From the NCBI GenBank assembly GCA_037965595.1, contig CP150183.1, positions 3,162,001 through 3,226,000 of the forward strand: a stretch of 64,000 bases of DNA, in the 5' to 3' direction. Below the pieces are notes generated by a model, which was given only the letters and a program-made list of their open reading frames with translations, did not search any database and had not been told where the DNA came from. The position numbers were made by a program, and so were the translations under genes. Of this stretch, positions 18,570 to 27,922 are shown in pieces. This stretch comes from Alkalihalobacillus sp. FSL W8-0930 (GTDB lineage: Bacteria > Bacillota > Bacilli > Bacillales > Bacillaceae_D). How positions within the stretch are numbered: position 1 is the stretch's first letter; each line of letters opens with the position of its first letter.

Positions 18570-19886
18570 TCATTTCTCCTTATCCCAAAGCGTTTTCCCT
18601 ATTTGGTATTCCTTCTGCATTTGTTCTGCTGGGACCATGCTTCCTCCTGTTGCCCAGACTAGATGAGTGGCGTCAGTTAAGTTGTGTGGTGCATGATCCT
18701 TCTGTAATTGTATCATTCCCGCAAGTCCCGCAACGGCCGATGGCTCAAGCTGAATCTTCTCTGTATCCATTAACAAGGCTTGTAGCTTATAGAGCATTGA
18801 ATCGTCAACGGTCATGATACCTGAGATAAGCGGCTCCATTAGTTTCCCAACGAATCCCGAGGCCCGTCCAACAGCTAGCCCATCAGCTATGGTTTGATTA
18901 TCGATTCCAAAATCTTGTACTGACACTTGGTCGTGGTAGCCCGTCATCATGCCTAGTACCATACAAGGGGAATGTGTCGGTTCAACAAAAAAGCAGTGAA
19001 CATGCTCACCAAACTCCTGCTTTAATCCATAGGTGACACCGCCTGGACCACCGCCTACTCCACATGGTAGATAGACAATTAATGGGTGCTCCGCGCTCAC
19101 TTCAAGCCCTTGCTCTGCAAGCTGGTCCGCAAGCCGCTTAGCCGCTGTCGCATAGCCAACAAAAAGAGTCGTTGAATTCTCATCGTCCACAAAATGAGTG
19201 ATCGGATCGGCTTCTGCTTGTTTCCTTCCTTCCTCCACTGCTTTGCTATAGTCAGAAGTATATTCAATGACCTCCACTCCACGTGTGCGCAGTAGATCTT
19301 TTTTCCACTGCTTTGCATCTGCCGACATATGAACCGTAACCTGAAACCCTAGTTTCGCTCCCATGACACCAATACTTAGCCCTAAGTTCCCGGTAGAACC
19401 TACGGCAATTTTGTAGGAAGAGAAAAAAGAACGGAAAGATTCATCCGCAAGGACCGAGTAGTCATCTGTTTCCTTAAGTAGTTCGTGCTTAAGGGCCAGC
19501 TCCTCGGCATGGGCTAACACTTCATAGATTCCCCCACGCGCTTTAATCGATCCTGAAATCGGTAATTGGTGATCGCATTTCAGCCACAGCTGTCCGGAAA
19601 TAGTTAGATCAAACTGTTTTTCAACTTCATTCTCAGCAAGCATCACGCGTTGAATAGGTGACTCAATAATCCCTCGACTTTCTTGTGTCTCTGGAAAGAC
19701 TTTTGCTAAATAGGGAGCAAAGCGCCTTAAGCGTTGCTCTGCCTCTTCGATATGTAAATGGATTAGCTCATCATCCGTTTTCTTTTGATTTAACCATGTA
19801 AGAGGCTCTGTTTTTATTAATTCCTCTAGTTGAGGAAACTCCTTCTTCCATTGTTCTAGATCCTTATCTAAAATCACATGACTCAT
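18570..19886 (-). CDS. dsdA: D-serine dehydratase
   Basis: 438 residues, the DsdA length. The PLP lysine lies in [12 protein letters not shown] near residue 113; further fold-II PLP motifs are [13 protein letters not shown] near 170 and the phosphate loop [10 protein letters not shown] near 275. It converts D-serine to pyruvate and ammonia, so it can detoxify or use D-serine. GGAGG stands 8 nt before the ATG at 19886; the longer upstream frame has no ribosome site and runs into the divergent lipoprotein gene. No dsdC or dsdX gene is adjacent. Confidence 0.93.
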   Translation of the reverse strand: MSHVILDKDLEQWKKEFPQLEELIKTEPLTWLNQKKTDDELIHLHIEEAEQRLRRFAPYLAKVFPETQESRGIIESPIQRVMLAENEVEKQFDLTISGQLWLKCDHQLPISGSIKARGGIYEVLAHAEELALKHELLKETDDYSVLADESFRSFFSSYKIAVGSTGNLGLSIGVMGAKLGFQVTVHMSADAKQWKKDLLRTRGVEVIEYTSDYSKAVEEGRKQAEADPITHFVDDENSTTLFVGYATAAKRLADQLAEQGLEVSAEHPLIVYLPCGVGGGPGGVTYGLKQEFGEHVHCFFVEPTHSPCMVLGMMTGYHDQVSVQDFGIDNQTIADGLAVGRASGFVGKLMEPLISGIMTVDDSMLYKLQALLMDTEKIQLEPSAVAGLAGMIQLQKDHAPHNLTDATHLVWATGGSMVPAEQMQKEYQIGKTLWDKEK

Positions 19887-19974
19887 CGAATCAACCTCCA
19901 AAATAAAACTGAAACCACTTTTACCTACATACAGTATATAGGTAGAACACACATTAAGAGAAGGAAGTGGCTTC

Positions 19975-20346
19975 GTGAAAAAATTAATCATTAGCCTTTG
20001 TATACTTGGCTTTGCCTTAACCGGTTGTTCTGATAGTGAACAAGTAGCTGCAGAGTTATCTGATGTTCCTTCAGAGATCGAAGACAAAGTTGATCCTACC
20101 TTACGTTTACAACTTATTTATGGAGAAGATCCCGATAATCCGTATGTCATTTATCAAACTGAGTCCCTTGAGGTTGACTATACTGTTGAGATCACTGATG
20201 ATACGTACATCCTAAAATTAAAGGAAACGTCCGAGCAAGCTCCTGAAGATTCTTTACACATTTATCAGATTAAAACAAGGGATACAGATACTCTAAGAAT
20301 TTATGTAAATGATAAAGAAGTAGCATTTGATGTTATAGTTTCTTAA
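19975..20346 (+). CDS. Small lipoprotein of unknown function
   Basis: 123 residues. Signal [20 protein letters not shown] gives a lipid-modified cysteine at 18, followed by an acidic, probably beta-rich domain ([31 protein letters not shown]). GTG start at 19975 with AAGGAAGTGG four bases upstream. Divergent from dsdA and followed by repeat A2. No family recognised. Confidence 0.7.
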   Translation: MKKLIISLCILGFALTGCSDSEQVAAELSDVPSEIEDKVDPTLRLQLIYGEDPDNPYVIYQTESLEVDYTVEITDDTYILKLKETSEQAPEDSLHIYQIKTRDTDTLRIYVNDKEVAFDVIVS

Positions 20347-20366
20347 TACAAAACTAGGAGACTTGG

Positions 20367-20611
20367 GACATAACTAAAAATCAACTTAAAAAAGCGAATG
20401 ATTCGATTGCAGAATCATTCGCTTTTCGTGATTTTATTTGAACAAGCGGAGGGAGAACCCGAGACTCCTACGGAACAGAACGCGGTGAAGACACTGTAGC
20501 GGCGCTTTTCCCGCGGAGGGGGCTGAGGCCGTTCCCGTGGAAAGCGAGGGATTCTCCTGTAGCGGATACCGTGCTATGTTCAGGTTTTACTCGCTACATT
20601 CATGTTATGTC
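20367..20611 (-). repeat. Dispersed repeat element A, copy 2 (245 bp, inverted)
   Basis: Bounded by GACATAAC (20367-20374) and GTTATGTC (20604-20611), the same length as copy 1 and highly similar to it in opposite orientation. Its hairpin AGCGAATGATTC/GAATCATTCGCT (20393-20404, 20412-20423) differs from copy 1 by a paired change. It lies four bases from the stop of the MFS gene and may serve as its 3' structure. Confidence 0.85.
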
Positions 20612-20615
20612 CCGC

Positions 20616-21845
20616 CTAATTATCCATCACAACTTGTCCGTCATAAAGCTCTACTTTCTCCTCCACGTTTGCCTCTTGTAATCGTGGATTACGAATGGTG
20701 ATGGCCAGTATAAAGGATACGAAGCAAAGTGCTGCGATGATCATAAATGTTGGGATAAATCCACCCACGATTGTAAATATCATGGACCCTGCTAAAGCAC
20801 CAATTCCAAAGCCTTGATAAATCACACCATAGTTACGGCTTTGATTTTTCATGCCGAAATAATCGGAAATAATTGCGGGAAAGATCGTAATATTGCCACC
20901 AAAGCTAAAGGCAATGACTGCAACACAAGCGAAAAACAATCCAAAGTTTAACTCTGCAAAGCTTAGAACAGCAACTGCCAGAGCTGTGATCAATAGCGTT
21001 CCTGCAATAATGTGCATACGTTCCATCTTATCTGAAAGGGCACCGAGCACAACACGACCCGTTGTGTTAAAGATTGCTACTAATGCAACAGCATTAGCCG
21101 CCGTTTCTGGACTGAGACCAGCTAAACTTTCGCCTGCGTCTTTTACAACACCAATTAGATACAATCCACTCATACACGCTGTAAAGAAGATGATAAAAAG
21201 CATATAGGACTGTTTTGTCTTTAACATGTCTTTTACGGTATAGTCTTTTAATCGTTTATCATTCGCAACAGACGCTACGATCTTTGCTTCTTTTACAAAG
21301 ACGGCTCCACCTACAATTAAAGCAAGCGCGCATAATCCCCAAAGTAAAAAGGTTTGTGTCACTCCAAACGTGGTTAGAAATGCACCATTCACATATCGGA
21401 ACAAAAAGCTTCCTGTCCCAAACGCCCCTACTGAAATCCCTGATATCAGGCCTTTTCGTTCTGGAAACCACTTAATTAGATTAGATAAGGAAGAAATATA
21501 AGCGGTACCGTTTGCAAAACCAACAACAACTCCTGCTAGAATGTATAGCATCCAAAGTGATGTCACAAACGAGCTTAGGATAAGCCCAAAACCAAGCATA
21601 AGTCCTGAGAACATTAAAAGCTTTCGAATCCCGATCTTCTCTTGTATCTTGCTTGAGAATAACGTCGCAAAAGCCAATGCGAAGCTTGTAATAGAAAACG
21701 TAACAGTAACTGCATTTAAGTTCCAGCCGTTTAATTCGGCTAATGGTTGATTAAATAAACTCCATGTATAAATCGTTCCGAGTCCCATTTGTACGAGAAC
21801 GGTTCCAAAAATGATCCATAGTCGGTTAGTCTGTGTTGCGTTCAT
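20616..21845 (-). CDS. OFA-family MFS transporter (YhjX-like monocarboxylate carrier)
   Basis: 409 residues with 12 membrane spans. OFA-subfamily features: VLVQMGLGTIYTWSLFNQPL near residue 16, WFPERKGLISGISVGAFGTG near 125, and YGVIYQGFGIGAL near 340. The family includes oxalate/formate antiporters and E. coli YhjX. Start at 21845 with AGAGGGG; an upstream ATG has no ribosome site. It follows a LytS/LytTR two-component system on the same strand, as yhjX is controlled by YpdA/YpdB, so pyruvate or a related acid is a reasonable substrate guess. Confidence 0.88.
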   Translation of the reverse strand: MNATQTNRLWIIFGTVLVQMGLGTIYTWSLFNQPLAELNGWNLNAVTVTFSITSFALAFATLFSSKIQEKIGIRKLLMFSGLMLGFGLILSSFVTSLWMLYILAGVVVGFANGTAYISSLSNLIKWFPERKGLISGISVGAFGTGSFLFRYVNGAFLTTFGVTQTFLLWGLCALALIVGGAVFVKEAKIVASVANDKRLKDYTVKDMLKTKQSYMLFIIFFTACMSGLYLIGVVKDAGESLAGLSPETAANAVALVAIFNTTGRVVLGALSDKMERMHIIAGTLLITALAVAVLSFAELNFGLFFACVAVIAFSFGGNITIFPAIISDYFGMKNQSRNYGVIYQGFGIGALAGSMIFTIVGGFIPTFMIIAALCFVSFILAITIRNPRLQEANVEEKVELYDGQVVMDN

Positions 21846-21861
21846 TCTACGTCCCCTCTTT

Positions 21862-21910
21862 TCATCCGGTAGTAACATGATCTCTATAGCTAAAGTCTAG
21901 CACCGGATGA
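21862..21910 (-). other. 9-bp inverted repeat in the leader of the MFS gene
   Basis: TCATCCGGT (21862-21870) and ACCGGATGA (21902-21910) are perfect complements 31 bp apart, just ahead of the Shine-Dalgarno. On the minus strand the hairpin is followed by AAAAGAGGGG. It could be an mRNA structure or a protein site; no T-run supports a terminator. Confidence 0.4.
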
Positions 21911-21931
21911 GCCTTACGTACGCAGATTGGA

Positions 21932-21962
21932 ATGAACTGCACAGAGGGAAGTATGAATGGTT
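21932..21962 (-). promoter_or_regulatory. Putative LytTR (YpdB-like) direct repeat
   Basis: On the minus strand AACCATTCAT (21953-21962), 11 bp, then TGCAGTTCAT (21932-21941). The 10-11-10 geometry is that reported for E. coli YpdB, GGCATTTCAT-N11-GGCATTTCAT, and the second half-site matches it at 8 of 10 bases. It lies upstream of the OFA carrier and right after the response-regulator gene. Confidence 0.55.
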
Positions 21963-21963
21963 T

Positions 21964-22695
21964 CTATAGTCGCATCAGCTGTTTGAATTCCTTCGCCTTT
22001 CCTCGACTGACAGGAATCTCTGCCTGGAATTGATTAAATTTTAAAAGGTACGTATTGTGGAACCAAGGGACAATCTCATGAATTTTTGTCAGATTCACTG
22101 AGTATGAGCGGTGACAGCGATAGAATAATTCCCCTGGCATCTCCGCTTGAAAAACCGAGATGGTTGATGGGATGGAATACACGTCTTCCTTTGTATAAAT
22201 GAGTGTTTGCTTCTCACTGGCTTCCGCATAATAAATATCCTCGACAGGAATAACATAAATCTTATCGTCTTTCCAGCCATTTATCCGTTGAATAATATTT
22301 GTGTGGATTTGCTTTGCAGCCTGCTCATTCTCCTTCAAAAAATGACTTTCCAGCTTTGAAAGCATTGCTGCTACACGTTTTTCACTGTATGGCTTTAGGA
22401 TGTAATCAAAGGCCTCAAGCTCAAACGCTTTAACCGCATGCTCCTTGTAAGCCGTTGTGAAAATGATCGCAGGTTTTGCTTCAAATTTACTAATATGACC
22501 TGCAAGCATCATGCCGTCAAGAGATGGGATATTGATGTCTAAAAAGATGGCATCAGGTTCATGGCCCTGCAAATACTTCAATACTTCAAGCCCATCTTCA
22601 AAACAAGCTAGAACCTCAATTTGGCTATGTGTTTCAATTAAGTACTGCAGCTCTTTCTGAGCGGGAATTTCGTCTTCTACGATGATTGCTTTCAT
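21964..22695 (-). CDS. LytTR-family response regulator
   Basis: 243 residues. Receiver domain at 1-120 with the acidic pocket (VEDE), phospho-acceptor aspartate in PDAIFLDINIPSLDG and the lysine in YILKPYSEKR. LytTR DNA-binding domain at about 140-240 (KIYVIPVEDIYYAEASEKQT; YRCHRSYSVNLTKI). Its ATG overlaps the kinase stop by four bases. It likely activates the OFA carrier through the direct repeat at 21932-21962. Confidence 0.92.
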   Translation of the reverse strand: MKAIIVEDEIPAQKELQYLIETHSQIEVLACFEDGLEVLKYLQGHEPDAIFLDINIPSLDGMMLAGHISKFEAKPAIIFTTAYKEHAVKAFELEAFDYILKPYSEKRVAAMLSKLESHFLKENEQAAKQIHTNIIQRINGWKDDKIYVIPVEDIYYAEASEKQTLIYTKEDVYSIPSTISVFQAEMPGELFYRCHRSYSVNLTKIHEIVPWFHNTYLLKFNQFQAEIPVSRGKAKEFKQLMRL

Positions 22696-24362
22696 TTGGT
22701 ATCCGTCCTTTTTGCTACATCAAAATAGATTAACGTGCCAGGATTTTGTCTGCGAACCACTAAGCCTTCTCCGTAGATCAGCTTGACTCGCTGATGTACA
22801 TTGGAAAGCCCAATTGATTTAGCTGAAACCTTGTCTGCATAAAGCTGGTCAATAATTTCTTGATGAATTCCAACCCCGGTATCCATCACAGTGATCCGTA
22901 CGGTTTCTCCTAGATCCTTCACACGAATCGTAACGTCCCCTTGTTGTTTCCCTTTTTGCACGCCATGATTAATGGCATTCTCAACTAATGGTTGAATTAA
23001 CAGACTGGGTATCCGTACATCTACTGGATCAATATCATAGTGTACCTTTAGTCGTTCGCCAAACCGTGCTTTTTCAATTTCAACGTAATCTTGTACTTGT
23101 TCAAGTGCTGTTGAGATCTCAATCATTTCATCGGTCAGTTCAAGATTATAACGTAAATATCCTGACAGATTTATAATTAGCTCCCTGGCATGACTTGGAT
23201 CTGTACGTGTTGTCGAGGCAATGGCATTAAGCGCATTAAAAAGAAAATGCGGATTAATCGTTGCTTGAAGGGCCTTTAATTCCGCTTGCTCTGCTCCTGC
23301 ACGGATTTGTTCGATACGTGAGATTTCCATTAATGTCGAGATGATTTGCGCGAGACCAACTGCCATGGTCTGCAGTGAATCAGTAATTTTGTTCGCTTTT
23401 TGATAGTAAATCTTAAGGGAACCCGTAACCTCATTATGCTCTTTAAATGGAATAATGAGCAGACACTGAATCTGTGGTGTATGATGGTCGGCCACCTGAT
23501 TACGGATTGTGATCTCTCCACTTCGGATCGATTGTTTGGTCAACTCACTGTTAATTTTGCTTCCAGCGGTGTACCGTTCTTCCCCGTAGCCTACATAAGC
23601 AAGCACATGATGCGTATCCGTAATCGCAACGGCATCTGCTTCAATGTCATCCTTAATGATTTGACAGATGGTGTGGAGTGAATCGTGATTGATTGACCGG
23701 AAATAAGGTAACGTTTTGTTTGCAATCTCAAGCGCCATCTTGGATTGCTCCGCTGCCACACGATCCTTCTCTCCTTCAATATTTAACACAAGCAAAATAA
23801 TGAGTCCTATACTTACTTCTCCCAAAATCATAGGAAGAGCAATAATTGACACGATTTCGACTCCTAGCTCAAACGGCTCAGCTAAAAGCAGGATTAAGCC
23901 CATCGTTAGCATTTCACAGAACATCCCTACAGCAATTCCAACGAGCCACCAGTTTTTCTTCTTTACTTTAAAATGGACGATTCCTGCCATGATCCCTGCA
24001 GTAATACTTGTAATTAAGCACGGAATCGCTGTCACTCCACCAATGTCGATTACGTATCGATGTACGCCCGAGACGACACCAGTGATAATCCCGACCCAAG
24101 GACCAAAGAGAATTCCTCCGGCTACAATCGCAATCGTCCGCACATTAACAAGGGACCCTTCTACTTCAATGCCAGAGTACGTTCCAAACAAAGCAAACGC
24201 ACAAAATACAATCGTCACAACCGTTAATTCACGCGGTGAGGATAACTTGTCCTTTTGCAGTAACTCCCGAAAGCCCGGGATCTTCGTCAGAAAGTACAAA
24301 CAAATTAAGAGTAACGCCGCGCGTTCAAGTAAATGAATAAACATCTCTAGATACGAATTCAT
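22692..24362 (-). CDS. LytS-type sensor histidine kinase
   Basis: 556 residues. A 5TM-LYT membrane sensor (about 5-190), a GAF-like region (about 210-335), the His_kinase motif with phospho-histidine (QATINPHFLFNALNAIAS, near 355) and an HATPase domain (LVENAINHGVQKG, MDTGVGIH). Proteins of this type (LytS, YpdA, BtsS) respond to extracellular pyruvate or membrane state. The ATG at 24362 has GAGGAG; the longer upstream reading lacks one and overlaps a terminator. It forms a four-base-overlap pair with the LytTR regulator. Confidence 0.92.
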   Translation of the reverse strand: MNSYLEMFIHLLERAALLLICLYFLTKIPGFRELLQKDKLSSPRELTVVTIVFCAFALFGTYSGIEVEGSLVNVRTIAIVAGGILFGPWVGIITGVVSGVHRYVIDIGGVTAIPCLITSITAGIMAGIVHFKVKKKNWWLVGIAVGMFCEMLTMGLILLLAEPFELGVEIVSIIALPMILGEVSIGLIILLVLNIEGEKDRVAAEQSKMALEIANKTLPYFRSINHDSLHTICQIIKDDIEADAVAITDTHHVLAYVGYGEERYTAGSKINSELTKQSIRSGEITIRNQVADHHTPQIQCLLIIPFKEHNEVTGSLKIYYQKANKITDSLQTMAVGLAQIISTLMEISRIEQIRAGAEQAELKALQATINPHFLFNALNAIASTTRTDPSHARELIINLSGYLRYNLELTDEMIEISTALEQVQDYVEIEKARFGERLKVHYDIDPVDVRIPSLLIQPLVENAINHGVQKGKQQGDVTIRVKDLGETVRITVMDTGVGIHQEIIDQLYADKVSAKSIGLSNVHQRVKLIYGEGLVVRRQNPGTLIYFDVAKRTDTK

Positions 24363-24452
24363 GATCGTCTCCTCTAAAACTAATTTAACCAGTTTATCAG
24401 ATTTTAACTTTGTAAGCCTAATCATTATGGACAGCGCTGTTTGGATCCATAT

Positions 24453-24487
24453 AAAAAAACAGCAAGCATCTCTCAATGCTTACTGCT
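24453..24487 (-). terminator. Terminator upstream of the sensor kinase / downstream boundary near pdxA2
   Basis: On the plus strand an A-run (24453-24459) precedes AGCAAGCAT and ATGCTTACTGCT. On the minus strand this is a stem with a short bulge followed by seven T residues, seven bases beyond the pdxA2 stop, so it ends the acid-sugar operon. Confidence 0.8.
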
Positions 24488-24494
24488 TTCCTGT

Positions 24495-25496
24495 TTATTT
24501 TGAAGTTGGAGCGAGTTCTACTGCATCCTTATAGGCTGCGATTAGGCTACGCTCGTCTGCAATATTCTTACCCGCAATATCAAATGCAGTTCCATGGTCA
24601 ACTGATGTACGAATGATTCCACCTTTAAGACCAACTGTGATGTTCACTCCAGCTTCAAGCCCCATAACCTTGATTGGAACGTGACCCTGATCATGATAGC
24701 ACGCTACCACCATGTCAAAATCTCCACGTACTGCGCGGAAAAATAATGTATCAGCAGGATAAGGGCCTTCTACATTAATCCCTTCCTCTTGCGCTTGTTT
24801 GATGGCCGGGATCAGCTTTTCTTCCTCTTCCCCTTCGCCAAACAATCCGTTCTCACCCGCATGAGGATTGATTCCACATACGGCAATTCGTGGGTTTTGT
24901 ACACCTGCATTTTTTAAAGTTTCATCAGCAAGAGTGATAACCTTGTTCGTACGTTCTGGGTTGATCATATCAATTGCTTTTCGCAATCCTACATGTGTGG
25001 TTAAGTGAATCACTTTTAATGTAGGTGCAGATAGCATCATTGAGAAGTCCTTCGTACCTGTTAGCTCAGCTAAAATTTCTGTATGACCCGGATACATATG
25101 TCCTGCTTTTTGCATCGCTTCTTTATTAAGTGGTGCCGTACAGATCGCATGAATTTTTGATTCCTTTGCTAACTCAACAGCCTTTTCTACATAACGAAAG
25201 GCTGCATTTCCTGCTTCTTCACTCACTTGACCAAAGGGAAGATCCTTTGGAAGAAGCTTGAGATCTAATACTTCAATCGTTCCTGGTTCAAACACACATT
25301 CTGTTGGATCCTTCACAGGAACGACGTTTAATTCGGTTTTGGTAATCGCTACAGCACGCTCCATTATTTCGTAATCTCCAATAACTAGTGGACGACCACT
25401 TTGAAAAAGCTCGCCGGTAACAAAGGCTTTAGAAATAATTTCGGGTCCAACTCCTGCTGCATCTCCCATAGTAATACCGATAATTGGATTCTTCAT
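24495..25496 (-). CDS. pdxA2: 4-phospho-D-threonate/D-erythronate 3-dehydrogenase (PdxA2)
   Basis: 333 residues of the PdxA family: GITMGDAAGVGPEI at the N terminus, metal histidines in HLTTHVGLRKAI and CYHDQGHVPIK, and CGINPHAGENG. Pyridoxine-type PdxA stands apart from DUF1537 genes, whereas PdxA2 pairs with the D-threonate kinase, as here (four-base ATGA overlap). It would oxidise 4-phospho-D-threonate, with decarboxylation to DHAP. GGAGGGTG lies inside the end of the kinase gene. Confidence 0.88.
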   Translation of the reverse strand: MKNPIIGITMGDAAGVGPEIISKAFVTGELFQSGRPLVIGDYEIMERAVAITKTELNVVPVKDPTECVFEPGTIEVLDLKLLPKDLPFGQVSEEAGNAAFRYVEKAVELAKESKIHAICTAPLNKEAMQKAGHMYPGHTEILAELTGTKDFSMMLSAPTLKVIHLTTHVGLRKAIDMINPERTNKVITLADETLKNAGVQNPRIAVCGINPHAGENGLFGEGEEEEKLIPAIKQAQEEGINVEGPYPADTLFFRAVRGDFDMVVACYHDQGHVPIKVMGLEAGVNITVGLKGGIIRTSVDHGTAFDIAGKNIADERSLIAAYKDAVELAPTSK

Positions 25497-26791
25497 TTTA
25501 TCGCACCCTCCATAAAAAATTGATAAATCTTGCTAAATGTCTGCTCCGTACCAAATGCTCCGGCTTTTGTAATTGCGTAGGTACCCTCAAGAGAACCCGT
25601 AAACATAGAGATCGGAATGCCAGTTTCAAACTCATCGATTAGATTGAGCTGACTAATGTCGATTCGTTTACATAGTGCTTTCGCTGTATCTCCACCAGTC
25701 ATGATGATCGCTTGAAACGAATAGGTTTGAACAAGGTTTTCTCCAACTGCTGCAAGCAGTGCCACAATACGCTTGCTGATGATCGAAAGTGAGATGTTAT
25801 GCTCTTGCGCATACGCATACACTACATCAATTTCATGTCGCTCTGTCCCAGAATAGATGACAGGAGTTTTCAGATCTTTAAGAGCTGCATGTGCCTCTTT
25901 GTTCACTCGTTCGAATTCCGTCGCTCTAACAAACTCATCCTCATCTACTGCTTTTAGGGCATCCATTTTAATACCAACAGCTTGTTCCTGAATCAGTAAA
26001 TGCTGTACCTGTTTACGGCTAATATCACTCATGCTTCCAATTAGATATAGGATCGGTTGGTTTGGTTGTGTTTGCTTAACCTCACGTTTTCCTCCATTAC
26101 TTTCGATCGTTAATGCAGAGGAAAGACCTGCCGAGCCTGCGAGAAGAATTTGATCAGTAGATCCTTGTGCAAACTGGGCGATTGTCTTTAAAGTGTGCGA
26201 GCTTGTTGCATCACAGATGAAAATACATCCTTTTTCAGAGTGATTTTTCTTAAGCCATGCCTTAATCTTGCTTGGGCTTTTTGTCCATAATTCCTCTGGA
26301 ACCTCTACAAGCTCTCCTTTAAACTGCCTTCCAATATGATCAGCAATTCGTGAGTCCTTGACCGGGTCAGCCTCATTTAACGCAAATTCTGTTTCACCAA
26401 TTGGTGTCCCATCTACGTATAAAAGCCCCTCACTAACTGTTCGTCTACTTTCCGGAAAACTAGGAGTTAACAACACATAATCTGGTTGGTTTAGCTTGAT
26501 TAGCTCAGCAAGCTCCGCTCCAACATTACCTCGTAAAGTCGAATCCACCTTCTTGAATAAAAGCTGCGGTTGATAAGGCTCTAAAACGTGTAAGGATGCT
26601 TTTATCGACTCTCGAGCTTCATACTCGCTCATCGCCCGACTATCGGTATCAATCACTACAGCTTCTAACGATTCAAGCGTTTGTTGTTGTACATTATTTA
26701 GCCAGACAGCCGTTTTCAGCCCGCTTTTGGCAAGCTGAACCCCGCTATCATTTGCTCCAGTTATATCATCCGCTATAATTGCGACTTTCAT
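25493..26791 (-). CDS. dtnK: D-threonate kinase-like DUF1537 protein
   Basis: About 432 residues. IIADDITGANDSGVQLAKSG at the N terminus and KKVDSTLRGNVGAELAEL near residue 85 mark the substrate domain; IMTGGDTAKALCKRI near 360 marks the nucleotide domain. Pairing with pdxA2 and a KdgT-type permease matches known D-threonate clusters: uptake, 4-phosphorylation, then oxidation to DHAP. The ATG at 26791 has GAGGAG at 8 nt and is preferred over the GTG at 26800. Confidence 0.88.
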   Translation of the reverse strand: MKVAIIADDITGANDSGVQLAKSGLKTAVWLNNVQQQTLESLEAVVIDTDSRAMSEYEARESIKASLHVLEPYQPQLLFKKVDSTLRGNVGAELAELIKLNQPDYVLLTPSFPESRRTVSEGLLYVDGTPIGETEFALNEADPVKDSRIADHIGRQFKGELVEVPEELWTKSPSKIKAWLKKNHSEKGCIFICDATSSHTLKTIAQFAQGSTDQILLAGSAGLSSALTIESNGGKREVKQTQPNQPILYLIGSMSDISRKQVQHLLIQEQAVGIKMDALKAVDEDEFVRATEFERVNKEAHAALKDLKTPVIYSGTERHEIDVVYAYAQEHNISLSIISKRIVALLAAVGENLVQTYSFQAIIMTGGDTAKALCKRIDISQLNLIDEFETGIPISMFTGSLEGTYAITKAGAFGTEQTFSKIYQFFMEGAIK

Positions 26792-26796
26792 TATGT

Positions 26797-27774
26797 TCAC
26801 TCCTCTGATGTTACAGGGCCTTGCTTTCTTTCTAATCGTTTAGCTAAAAAGCCAACAAAGATCGGAAGTAAAATGGCCGTTGTTACGACACTGGCTGCTA
26901 CTTGTACAGTAGCAAGTTCTACGTTGTACGCAAAAGCTGTACTTGCTGTAGCAATGGCGGCTGGAGTGGCAACGGCATTACCTGCTGTTGACCCTTCTGC
27001 GGCACCAATAAGTGGGTTCCATTTAAAGATTTTAAATGCCCAGTAGCCGGTAATCCCTGTTATTAAAACAACCAATACACCAAGGAAAATACCAGGTAAG
27101 CCACCTTCTACGATAGAAGAGAAGCTGATGTTCATACCTAAGGCGAATGCAAAGAATGGGATAAGCATATCTGCCCCCTTGCCAAGAAAGGTTCTCATAT
27201 CTCCATCAATATTCCCAAGAATGAAACCAATAAGGATCGGCAAAAGAACACCTATAAAGGCTGTAATTTCGAAAAATCCACCTTGAAGACCAACAGCTCC
27301 TAGTACAGATAGCGTTAACATTGTGAACAAAGGTCCATCATTCATCGCAAGCACAGAGTATGCTGCTTTGTCTTCACTTTTACCATACTGCCCTGCGAGC
27401 GCAACGTACAATCCACCATTTGAATTTGTCATTGCCGCAATAACAGCGATAGGGGCAAGTCCAAGGAATAGGCCTTCTGCACCGCCTGCCAGAAGGAAAA
27501 TAATTGCACCAACGGCTCCCCCAAAAATCCATTTAACCATTAATAGCGTGAATCCCTTTCCAAAAGAAACACCAAAACTTTTTACGTTAATTTGAGATCC
27601 TGCACATAGAAGAAATAAGGCAATTAGTGTTGAGGCACCGTTTACAAAAAGTGCTTCAGTAAAGTTTCCAATCCGTAACGCTTGGGGCATAACCGTATTA
27701 ATAAGGGCTCCAAGTAATAGAGGAACAACCATCATTCCACCTGGGATTTTCTCGATTGATTGTTTTAGTCTCAT
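26797..27774 (-). CDS. 2-keto-3-deoxygluconate permease family transporter (KdgT-like)
   Basis: 325 residues, about ten membrane spans, opening IEKIPGGMMVVPLLLGALINT as in KdgT. TNSNGGLYVALAGQYG near residue 120 and GSTAGNAVATPAA near 260 are family motifs. It is the first gene of the kinase/PdxA2 operon and so most likely imports D-threonate or D-erythronate rather than KDG. The ribosome site (AGGAAGTTGG) is weak. Confidence 0.85.
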   Translation of the reverse strand: MRLKQSIEKIPGGMMVVPLLLGALINTVMPQALRIGNFTEALFVNGASTLIALFLLCAGSQINVKSFGVSFGKGFTLLMVKWIFGGAVGAIIFLLAGGAEGLFLGLAPIAVIAAMTNSNGGLYVALAGQYGKSEDKAAYSVLAMNDGPLFTMLTLSVLGAVGLQGGFFEITAFIGVLLPILIGFILGNIDGDMRTFLGKGADMLIPFFAFALGMNISFSSIVEGGLPGIFLGVLVVLITGITGYWAFKIFKWNPLIGAAEGSTAGNAVATPAAIATASTAFAYNVELATVQVAASVVTTAILLPIFVGFLAKRLERKQGPVTSEE

Positions 27775-27828
27775 CAGCTTACCAACTTCCTGTTCTATTT
27801 TGCAATACTTTTTTCTAGAAAATAATTC

Positions 27829-27842
27829 AGCAAACGTTTACA
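27829..27842. promoter_or_regulatory. cre-like site before the D-threonate operon
   Basis: AGCAAACGTTTACA, reading TGTAAACGTTTGCT on the minus strand, matches cre at 8 of 10 fixed positions. It is 55 bp upstream of the permease gene, suggesting carbon catabolite repression. Confidence 0.45.
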
Positions 27843-27873
27843 GTCATAAATATACACCCAAATTAAAAAAAAA

Positions 27874-27922
27874 CAATAAAAAAACTAAAATAAGTTGCTA
27901 AATGCAACACTATTTTAGTTTT
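27874..27922 (-). terminator. Terminator of the PrpR-like regulator gene
   Basis: On the minus strand AAAACTAAAATAGTGTTGC pairs with GCAACTTATTTTAGTTTT across a five-base loop and runs into a T-tract. The stem begins within the regulator's last codons and includes its stop. Confidence 0.85.

Noticed and set aside
9323-20611. Composite transposon bounded by inverted A1 and A2
   Set aside because: The 11 kb between them holds ordinary chromosomal operons without composition change or transposase, and A copies occur elsewhere, so the arrangement is more likely chance placement of dispersed repeats.
23716-24336. 206-codon plus-strand frame opposite the sensor kinase
   Set aside because: Antisense shadow of the membrane domain; serine/isoleucine/proline-rich, no ribosome site or homology pattern.
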